Part shown: piece after piece, positions 17,850 through 27,000 of the stretch
Layout: each line of letters opens with the position of its first letter
How positions within the stretch are numbered: the stretch's first letter is position 1
Origin: JAPXSY01 sp034003585
GTDB taxonomy: Bacteria; Verrucomicrobiota; Kiritimatiellia; RFP12; UBA1067
Length of the DNA stretch: 64,000 bases
Assembly (NCBI GenBank): GCA_034003585.1
Contig: JAVEYH010000004.1
Span: 1-64,000 of the forward strand
Direction: 5' to 3'
The notes under the pieces: model-generated
Databases searched by the model: none
What the model was told of the DNA's origin: nothing
The model's input: only the letters and a program-made list of their open reading frames with translations
Translations under genes and position numbers: made by a program

Positions 17850-18455
17850 TCACGGCTGCGGCGGGTCATCCGACGCGCTCAGCCGGGCGCGGAGTTTCTC
17901 GAGTCCGCGCGAGAGCCTGCTGCCGACCGTATTGATTGGGATCCGGTGTTTTTCGGAGAGGTCGCGATAAGAAAGCCCTTCGGCATAAAACTCCCGGATC
18001 AGACCGCGGCTGGGGGCATCCAGTTCCGCCAGCGCGCGCCGCACCGCCGCGGCGCGCTCCCCGCGCACCAGTTCGGCAACCGGGTCGAAGGCCGGTCCCG
18101 CGGTTGGCTCGCGCTCTTGCCATTCGCCGTCCTCGTCCCACTCTCCCAGCGGCAGCCACCGGCGTTCCTCCCGGATCCGCCTGCGGAGCCGGTCAATGCA
18201 GTGGTGGAAACAGATCCGCTTCACGAAAGCAGGCAGGGCGCGCTCGTCTTTCAGACGGTCCACCGACCGCGTGATGGCGAGTCGGATGCCTTGCGCGACA
18301 TCCTGGCGGGTGTGGAAATCGAAATGCCATTTCGGCCAGGATACGATGGATACGATCACCGGGTCATAGGCCTCAAAAAAACGTTCCCACGCCGCGGCGT
18401 CATTCCGCAGTAGGGCTTCGGTCAGGGTATTATCCGAAACAAGGTCCGCTTGCAC
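17850..18455 (-). CDS. ECF-type RNA polymerase sigma factor
   Basis: A 201-residue sigma-70-family protein. Region 2 (about 12-95) contains WERFFEAYDPVIVSI and VAQGIRLAITRSVDRLK. Region 4 (about 135-190) contains LIREFYAEGLSYRDLSEKH and NTVGSRLSRGLEKLRARL, a clear helix-turn-helix. The GTG start at 18455 has AAGGAG eight bases upstream; the longer reading frame crosses the divergent promoter region and was rejected. It is the first gene of a four-gene leftward unit with the anti-sigma-like, CsgG-like and caspase proteins. It probably controls envelope genes including its own neighbours. Confidence 0.9.
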   Translation of the reverse strand: MQADLVSDNTLTEALLRNDAAAWERFFEAYDPVIVSIVSWPKWHFDFHTRQDVAQGIRLAITRSVDRLKDERALPAFVKRICFHHCIDRLRRRIREERRWLPLGEWDEDGEWQEREPTAGPAFDPVAELVRGERAAAVRRALAELDAPSRGLIREFYAEGLSYRDLSEKHRIPINTVGSRLSRGLEKLRARLSASDDPPQP

Positions 18456-18492
18456 ACAGAAAACTCCTTGAAGAACATTGACAACATACCGG

Positions 18493-18521
18493 TTTTTATG
18501 GGAAGAAGGAAGTCCTTTCAA
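18493..18521 (-). promoter_or_regulatory. Candidate housekeeping promoter for the ECF sigma gene
   Basis: On the minus strand TTGAAA (18521-18516) is separated by 17 bp from TAAAAA (18498-18493), 38 bp before the GTG start. No convincing ECF-type GGAAC/-10 pair was found here, so autoregulation is not supported by this sequence. Confidence 0.45.
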
Positions 18522-18612
18522 ACGACAGTACGCAATGTCGGGGAACCGGGTTTCCCGGCCCGCCGGGAACGGCGGGGCCGTCACGGCCGGAAACGGCCGG
18601 AGGGAACGCGCG

Positions 18613-20403
18613 ATGTGTCGCAATCAGACAATAACCGGACAGGCGGGAACGGCACGGATCGCGGACCGCAAACGCCGCGCGTTTGCGGCGGCGGCGCTCC
18701 TGCTCATCGCGCGGACCGCCCGGCCGGAAAGCTTCACGATCCAGACCCCGGCCGGCCCCATCCCGATCCCCCTCACGCATGTCGGCCCCGGCGGCACGGC
18801 CCTGCGTCCCGCGGCCCCGTCCGTGCCGGCGTTCACCGCGCCGACCATCTTCTCCGCGCCGCTGCCCAGCGGTTCGGGCGCGCGGGCCCTCGGTCTGGCC
18901 GGCGCCTTCACCGCGGTGGCGGACGACGCCACGGCCGCCTCGTGGAACCCCGCCGGACTCACCCAGCTCGAACGACCCGAGTTCTCGCTCGTCTACCGGC
19001 TGGACCGGGAGCACAACCGCCACTGGTCCGGCGATGACGGCTACCGTGTGGGGGACGACGATTTCTACGGCAACGCGCTCAACTACCTGAGCGCGGTGAT
19101 ACCCTTCCGGATGTTCGAGCGGAACGCGGTCTTCTCCCTCAACCTCCAGGAAGTTTTCGATTTCACCCAGCGGTTCCATGCCGATTTCTCGCGGCGCTCC
19201 TCCAGCGCGGAACGCCGCACGGACAGCGGCTCTTCCAGCGAGACGCTCCACTACCCGTATGATTTCACGGACGAAAACGGGTACGGGTATCGCCTTGACA
19301 TCACCGAGTACCTCACGACCCACCGCTTCGCCACGCTCTACCAGCAACTGGCCTCCGGCACGCTGGGACGTCTGCATTTTGACCAGGAGGGGAGCGTGCA
19401 GGCGTTCAGCCCGGCCCTGGCGGTCGAGATCACCCCGCGCTTTTCCCTCGGCATCGCCGTGAACGTCTATCAGGACGCCCTGCTGGGCGCGGACAAGATC
19501 CGCTCGCACACGCGCGCCCGGTATTCGGGCCAGTTGGACAGCCGCGCGCAGATCACGGAGACCCAAACCACCTCGGGCCAATGGGAATATTCGGGCGAAT
19601 ACACCAGTCCCAGCCTGTCGATCCCTCTGGACCCGGAGTCCGGCGAGGTACCGCCCTATTCGACCACGGAGACCACGGATGAGCTGACCCAACTGCAGTA
19701 TGAGGGGTATTACGATGTGGCGGACCGCATCGATGATTTCCGCGGCATCAACGCCACCCTCGGCGCGATGTGGCACGCCACCGAGAAGCTGACCTTCGGC
19801 TTCTGCCTCGACCTGCCCTGGACCGCGCGCGCGCGCCAAACCAAAACCGTGCGCGCCGGCGTCCGGGTGCCGGGCCACCCGGAAGCCGACACCGAGACGT
19901 TTTCGCGCATCGCCAAGGATGTCGCGTTCGACTTTCCGCTCTACTGGGCGCTGGGCGCGGCCTGGCACTGGAACAACCGGCTCACGACCTCGCTGGACCT
20001 CAGCCAGACCCAGTGGTCCCGTTACGCGTTCAAGGCCGACGGCGAACCCCGCACCAACCCGCTGGACGGCTCGCGCCACGGGGACCACCCGATCGACGAC
20101 TGCTGGGCGGTCCACACCGGCACGGAGTATCTTTGGGTGCTCGCCCGCACGGAGATCCCGTTCCGCGCCGGCGTTTTCTGGGAGCAGCGCCCGGCGATCG
20201 GTTCTCCTGACGAGTACTGGGGCTTCAGCCTCGGCTCCGGGTTCTCGATCGGCAAAGGCGAAAACAAGGTGATCTTCGACGTGGCGTATCTTTTCTCCTG
20301 GGGGAACGACGTGATGGGAACGCTGGTTCCCGGACAGAAGGACACCCTGGGCACGGATGTGCAGCGGCATGAGGTTTTTCTCTCGTGTATCTACCACTTT
20401 TAG
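18613..20403 (+). CDS. FadL/OmpP1-like outer-membrane beta-barrel protein
   Basis: A 596-residue exported protein. The N-terminal signal reaches about residue 37. The family hallmark of OmpP1/FadL/TodX barrels, SGARALGLAGAFTAVADDAT followed by ASWNPAGLTQL, is at about residues 83-115. The remainder is rich in alternating aromatic strands and ends in the aromatic CIYHF, as expected for an outer-membrane barrel. The ATG at 18613 has GGAGGG eight bases upstream; a longer frame from 18478 would overlap the divergent promoter. It heads the rightward unit and may form a channel or a secretion or assembly partner for the giant protein. The transported substrate is unknown. Confidence 0.85.
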   Translation: MCRNQTITGQAGTARIADRKRRAFAAAALLLIARTARPESFTIQTPAGPIPIPLTHVGPGGTALRPAAPSVPAFTAPTIFSAPLPSGSGARALGLAGAFTAVADDATAASWNPAGLTQLERPEFSLVYRLDREHNRHWSGDDGYRVGDDDFYGNALNYLSAVIPFRMFERNAVFSLNLQEVFDFTQRFHADFSRRSSSAERRTDSGSSSETLHYPYDFTDENGYGYRLDITEYLTTHRFATLYQQLASGTLGRLHFDQEGSVQAFSPALAVEITPRFSLGIAVNVYQDALLGADKIRSHTRARYSGQLDSRAQITETQTTSGQWEYSGEYTSPSLSIPLDPESGEVPPYSTTETTDELTQLQYEGYYDVADRIDDFRGINATLGAMWHATEKLTFGFCLDLPWTARARQTKTVRAGVRVPGHPEADTETFSRIAKDVAFDFPLYWALGAAWHWNNRLTTSLDLSQTQWSRYAFKADGEPRTNPLDGSRHGDHPIDDCWAVHTGTEYLWVLARTEIPFRAGVFWEQRPAIGSPDEYWGFSLGSGFSIGKGENKVIFDVAYLFSWGNDVMGTLVPGQKDTLGTDVQRHEVFLSCIYHF

Positions 20404-20414
20404 CGGAGTCGCGC

Positions 20415-21011
20415 ATGATGAGACGTCCGGTACAGAGTCGGATCCGGCTGGCCCTCGCCGGGTGCCTGGCGGCGACCGCGTTCGCGGCGTCCGCGCAGAA
20501 CGGTGTCCGCGAAAACGGCGAGACGCCGGAGGCGCTCGCGCGCCGCGCCGCCGCCGCGGAGCGGGCCTGCCGGACCAATGAGGCGATCTCCCTGTATGAG
20601 CGGCTGATCGGACGCGACGCCTCCCGCGAGCCGCTGGCCGTGGCGCGGCTGGCCGAACTCCACGCCGGCCGCGGGGACGCGCGCGAGGCCCTCGCCTGGG
20701 CCGCGCGCGCTGCGGCGCGCCACCCCGCTCCCCAGGCGTATCAGGCGGGCGTGCTGACGCGCCTCGGCCAACTCAGCGAGGCCGACCTGCTGCTGCGCGA
20801 GGCCCTCGCCCGCGAAACCGAACCCCGCCGCCGCGTGCCGCTGCTCTGGCAGCAGGCCGAGGTCCAGGAGCGTCTCGGCCAAACGGCGGCGGCCCTGTCC
20901 ACCCTGCGCGCGGCGCGCGGCCTTGTCGAGGACCCCGCGACGCGGGGCGTGACCGACCGACGCCTCGCTGAGCTGGAACGCCGCGCCGCCGCGCCGGAGA
21001 AAAGCCCATGA
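20415..21011 (+). CDS. Exported TPR protein
   Basis: A 198-residue protein with a signal peptide (about 1-28, ending AFAASAQ). The rest consists of tetratricopeptide-like helical pairs, for example LARRAAAAERACRTNEAISL and VLTRLGQLSEADLLLREAL. GGAG lies six bases before the ATG, 11 bp after the barrel gene. Its stop overlaps the start of the giant gene in an ATGA quartet, so the two are translationally coupled. It may act as a periplasmic chaperone or adaptor for the giant protein. Confidence 0.78.
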   Translation: MMRRPVQSRIRLALAGCLAATAFAASAQNGVRENGETPEALARRAAAAERACRTNEAISLYERLIGRDASREPLAVARLAELHAGRGDAREALAWAARAAARHPAPQAYQAGVLTRLGQLSEADLLLREALARETEPRRRVPLLWQQAEVQERLGQTAAALSTLRAARGLVEDPATRGVTDRRLAELERRAAAPEKSP

Positions 21012-24000
21012 AAACCCACGTCCCCTACACCTTGCCGCAATGCGCCGCCCGAATCTTCGGGATGCTCCGGCTGGCAGCCTGCCTCGCCGCGGCACCGCGG
21101 GCCGGGGCGGTCGATTATTTCGTGAACGATGACCTGATGCCGGACGACCAGTTCTGCACGGCACCGGGCAACGACGGCAACGACGGCCTGAGCGCCGCCG
21201 CGCCGCTGCGCTCCCCCGCCGCGCTGCTGAGCCGCTACACGCCTGTTGTCGGCGACACGCTTTACATCGACTCCGGAACCTATGCGCTAACCCAGGATCT
21301 GGAGCTGCCGAGCACGGGCCCCGGCGACCCCGGCTCCGGTCCCTGGCTCCGCGTGATCGGCACAGGCCAAACGGTCCTGGATCGGCTGAACCCCGGCGCG
21401 GAGAGCTGCTGCGTGCGCGTCCGCCAGGATTGCACCCGCATCGAAGGGCTGATCTGCCGCAAGGCGGGCACCGGCATCCGCATCCATCCGGAGACGTGCC
21501 GCAACGCCGTTCTGGAACAAAACACCCTGACCGCCAACACGGTTGCGGGCGTGGCGATCGGAGCCGACCCCGGCAGCGAGGGGCATGACACGTACACGCT
21601 CCGCAACAACCTCTGCCACAACAACCCGACCGGCATCGATGTGCAGGGAGGCGACGGGTTCCATCTGGCCTACGCCACCCTCGAGAACAACACGATCGTG
21701 GTGTACAACGGCAACGGCGTGGTTTGCGGCGGACGCGCCGGAGGCATGACGCTGCGCAACAACATCATCTCGGTCAAGGGCGACGGCGCCTGCCTCGCCA
21801 TCACGCAGGCCGGCGCCATCGGCTCCTCGGATTTCAATAATCTCCACGCATATGGCGAAGGCCGCATCGCGCAGCAACTTGAAGAAAACACGCTCCACCT
21901 CTTTTCCACGCTCTCCGCCTGGCGCGCCGCGAGCGGTTTCGATTACGCGAGCCTGAACCGCGATCCGCTTTTCGTGCAGCCGGAAACCGGAAACTTCCAC
22001 TTGAGCAGCCGCGAGGGCTCCTGGCGGAAAACAGGCTGGGCCGCGGATCCGGTGACCAGCCCCTGCCTCGACGCGGGCGACCCCTCTTCGCCGATCGGCG
22101 GCGAGCCGGCGCCCAACGGCAACCGCGTCAACCTCGGTGCGTTCGGCGGCACCCCGGAAGCCTCGCTGAGCGAACCCGGCCGGACGCTCACCCTGCTCGC
22201 CCCGCTCGGGGGAGAGTCCTGGAGCGGCGACGGGGTCACGGTGGCGTGGAACGGCACCGGCGCCGGTTGGAGCGCGGAAGATACGGTACGCCTCGAGTGG
22301 GCCGTTGCCGGCACCGGTTCCTATACCTTCTGGGAGACGCTGCCGGACGCCTCGGCCCTCGCCCCGCAGGGCCGTTACGTCTGGCATCCGCCCGCCAACG
22401 GCACCGCCAGTTACCTGCTGCGCGTGGTCTGCAATGCGGACGCGGCCGTGTCCGCGATGACCGCGCAGGCGGGCACGGTGGTGCGTCAGCCCCGCACCTA
22501 TTACGTCAACGATGCGTCGGTGGAGGGCGACCTCTTCTGCGCCGGGCCGGGCAACGACGGCAACACCGGGCAGTCGACGAACAGCCCGCTCCCGTCGCTC
22601 CAAAAACTGTTGGCGCAGTATACGCTTCAACCCGGCGACACCGTATACGCCGACACCGGGCTGTATAATCTGGACAGCAACGTCGTCATCGACGCCCAAC
22701 ACAGCGGTTCGGCGGAACTGCCCGTCACCCTGATCGGCGCGCGCGGCGGCACGCGCCTGATCCGTTCCGCGAACGGCTCGGACCGCTGTTGCCTCGACGT
22801 CAAGGCCGACCACCTCCGCATCGGGGGGTTCGCCTGCGAATCCGCCGAGATCGGCATCCGGATCCAGGCCGACGCGGCGCGGCACGTCCGTTTGACGGCG
22901 AACCGCTGCCGCAGCAACAGCGTCTGCGGCATCCAGATCACACCGATGGCAGGCGGCTACGGCGAGATGTTTCAACTGCTGCAGAATGTGGTGACGGATA
23001 ACGGCGCGGGGTTGTATCTGCAGGGTGACGCCGACGTGTGGGGAGGGCGCGCGCAGTTTTTGATTGAGAACAACACCATCCGCAACACGGGGCACGCCGT
23101 GTACCTGCTGAACGGCAACCGGGTCGCGCGCCGCATCAATGTGCTGAAGAACAACATCCTCGTCGCCACCGGCGGAGAGAGCGCCTGCATCGCGGCCTTG
23201 ATCAAATCGGTGCACTATTCCGATTACAACGTGCTGCGGGCCCCCAACGGCTCGGTCGGACACTTGTTCTACGATCCCGCTGACCCCGACCCAACCCCCC
23301 TGACCGATCTTTCGCTTTGGCGCACCGCCACGGGCGGACAGGATTCGCACAGCCTCTCCGCCGACCCGCTTTTCGTTTCCCCCGCGCAGGACGATTTCCG
23401 GCTGCGTTCCGACTCCCCCTGCGCGGATGCCGGGGTGATCAGTTTCTGGATGGCGGGCTTGACGGACCCCGACGGGCAGCCGCGCGTTGCGGGCGTCACA
23501 GTTGATATCGGCGCGTACGAACTGAATGTCCGGGTCTCGCTGCGCCTGCTGCTGCAAGGCCCGTTCCAAGGATACGGCCCCACGTATCTCATGAGCCCCG
23601 CGCTCTCCGAAAGCGGCGTTCTGCCGCTGACCTCGCCCTACGCCGATGACCCGCGCCGCGTCACGCAAATTCCCCAGGGAGTCACCGATTGGGTCCTGCT
23701 CCAGTTCCGCCGCGCACCCGCCGCACCGTCCCTCCTCACAACCAGCGCGTTCCTGCGGCAGGACGGGTGGGTCGTGGGCGAGGATGGCTCGACCAACCTC
23801 GTTCTCAATCTTCCCCGAACCAACACCTATCATGTGGTCGTCAAACACCGCAACCACCTCGCTGCCATGTCGGCCCAAGCCGTCGGCTTCTCCGACCAAG
23901 CATTGGGTTATGACTTCACGACAGGGCCGGGGAAATACTTCGGCGGCGAAAGCGCCTGCGCCGAGGTTTCGGGGTACGCGGGAACTTTCTTCGCCCTCCG

Positions 24001-27000
24001 CGCGGGTGACGTGGACGGCGACGGCAGGGTCGGTGCCGCGGACGAGGCGGTCTGCCTCAGCATGACCGAGGCCACCGCCTCCGCATACCGCCGTTCCGAT
24101 GTGACGCTGGACGGGAGCGTCACCTTCCAGGATGATTGGACCCCCGTCGCCGCCGCCGCGGTTTCAAACTCCGTTTCGCCGGTGCCCAACCCCGGCACGG
24201 CACTGACCGGCGCCCTCTGGGTCAAACCCTCCCGCGCGACCCTCGCCCCCGGAGGTTCGCTCGCCCTCACCTGTCCCGCATATGCCGTCTCCAACACTTC
24301 CGCCGCTGCCGCCGTGCGCGCCGTGACGTTCAATGCGAGCAATGACACCCTTGTCGCCTGGCAGTTCGCGCAGACCAACGGCAATTCGACCCTGACGGCG
24401 TCCGGCGCCGCCGCGGCGCTCTACACCGCCGGCACCGTCACCGGCGTCACCGACGTGGTGACCGCCTGGGACAGCGCGGAGCGGATCGGCCGCGCCTTCC
24501 TGAACGTGGTCGGCACGCAAACCGTGGCCGCCGCGGGGCAGGCGCTGATTCTCGCGGGCCGGACCTCGGAGAGCGACCCCCTCTGGCCCGCCACCGAGTA
24601 TCTGGCGGACACCGCCTACACCACGCTGCGTTACCGGGGGTTCTCCAAAGAGACGATCCATTATTTCAGCCCCGAACCGCTTCAGGACGTTGACGGCAAC
24701 GGCGAATGGGATGACATCGACGGCGCCGCCACCCTGGCCGCCGCGGCCCACGCCTTCACCAACACGGTCACCGGCGCCAACCGCCTGCTCGTCTATCTGG
24801 TCGACCACGGCGGGTTCTCCTCCGGCGAGGGTTATTTCCGGCTCAGCAACACCAACACCCTCAGCGCGACCCAGCTCGACGCCTGGCTGGACGCGCTGCA
24901 GGACCGCGACCAGACGCCGGTCACCGTGCTGCTCGACTTCTGTTATGCCGGGAGTTTCCTTCCCGCGCTCACCTACACCGGCACCGCCGAGCGGATCGTG
25001 ATCGCGGCCTGCGGCGCTGCGCAGCCCAGTTATTTCGTGTCCGGCGGACTGGTCAGCTATTCGGCCGCCTTTTTCACGGGCGTGATGCTGGGGTACGATG
25101 TGCTGGCCTGCCACGAGATGGCCCAAAACGCCATGGGCACCTATCAGACCGCGATGCTGGACGACGATCACGACGGTGCCGACACCGAAGGGGACGGGGA
25201 CGTCGCGCACGTCACGGTCATCGGCCCCACGGGTGTCGCGGCGGGCGACATGCCGCAAATCGGTGAAGCCTGCGGCAACCAGGTGCTCGCGGACGGCACC
25301 TCCGCCACCCTCTGGATCGGCAGCGTCACGGGCCCGCATCCGATCGCCGAGGCCTGGTGCCACATCGTGCCGCCGGGGTATGACCCCGATCCGGACCAGC
25401 CGGTCACGGCCCTGCCGCGGTGCGGCCTCACTTACGATACCGCGAGCGGACACTACACCGTGACCTACGACGGCTTCACCGCCGCAGGCACGTATCCCAT
25501 AACCTTTTATGTGCGCGACATCGAAGACAACGTTTCCCCGCCGCGCACCGTGTACATCTCGCAAGTCGGGTTCGACGACCGCGCCATCCTGGTCGCGGGG
25601 TGCGCCACCAACAGCGCCGACTGGCCCGCGGTGCGTTACCTGACCCAGCTCGCGTACGACACCCTGCGCCTGCGCCTGTTCACCCCCGACCGGATCCGCG
25701 TGCTCGCGCCCGTGGCGGAGTGGGATCTGGACGGCGACGGCACGAACGACGTCGCGGGACTGGCCGGCACCGGCACGTTCCATCAGGCCATCACCGAGTG
25801 GGCCGGGACCCAACCGACGGACCGGCTGACTTTCCTGCTGCTCGGCCAGGGCGTGAGCAACGCGCTGTGCCTCACCGCGGAAGAACGCCTTTCCGCCAAC
25901 GCGCTCGCCGACCGGCTCCACGCGTACCAGAGCACCAACCCGATTCCCGTCAACCTGATCCTGGACTTCTCGGGCGCCGGCGCCTTCATCCCCGCACTCG
26001 CCGACCCCGAACTCGCCGCCAACGCCCCGGAGGCGACCCGCATCGTGATGGCCAGCGCGCATCCGGGACGCGCGGCGCTCTTCGCCAACAACGGCACGGT
26101 CAGCTTCTCGCAATACCTGCTCTCCGGCGTCATCGCGGGCAAAACGCTCGGCGACGCCTACACCGACGCGCGCCGCGCGATCCGCCGCATTTCCGGCAAC
26201 ACGCGGCAGCGCGCCCAGATTGACGACAACCTGAACGGCGAGCCCAGCGAGAAAGACACCGACGGCGCGCTGGCCGACGAGACCTATCTCGGTTTCGCCT
26301 TCGTGACCGGCGCCGACGCGCCGGTCATCGGCTCCGTCACGCCGCGCCTCGTCTGCCCCGGCGGCCCCGTAACCCTCTGGGCCGCGGGAATCGCGGGCAT
26401 GCACCCGATCTCCAACGTCTGGTGCGTGATCACCCCGCCCGGCCAGACCGGCACCGGCGACCTGCCCAGCGTCAGCCTGACATGGAACGCGCTGTCCGAA
26501 CGGTACGAGGCGGAGTGGGACGGCATGACGCAACCCGGACTCTACACGCTGACCTTCCTCGCCGCGGACACGGCGGGCCAGGTCTCCGATCCGGTCCAGT
26601 CGGAAGGGATTCTCGCCGACGCCTATGAGCCGGACGACCGGGCGGATCAGGCGGCGCTGTATGACGGAGACCCGCAGATCCGGACTCTTCATGCCACGGA
26701 GGACGAAGACTGGGTCCGCGTGTTTCTGCTCCAGGACTGGATTTACGACATCGAGACCTACCATTTCAGCGAACCGTTCGACACCATGCTCGAACTCTAC
26801 CGGGAAATGCCGGCCGGCTCCCTGGAACGCATCAATCAGGCTGACGAAGAGGGCTCGGACTCGGGCGAGTTTCTGGGAATCGATTATCCCGAGACCGGCT
26901 GGTATTGGGTGCGGGTCCTGCCTTTCCGTGAGGGCACCAACACCCTCGGCGGATACGAACTGAGCATCGACGTGCCCGCCGCGGACGGGGCCGGGGCGCT

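Noticed and set aside
18541..18600. GGGAAC words upstream of the FadL-like gene as an ECF -35
   Set aside because: No matching -10 at 15-17 bp; the words also occur in GC-rich inverted stretches.
21287..23899. 870-codon minus-strand frame inside the giant gene
   Set aside because: The sense frame has a signal peptide and recognisable domains; the antisense product does not.
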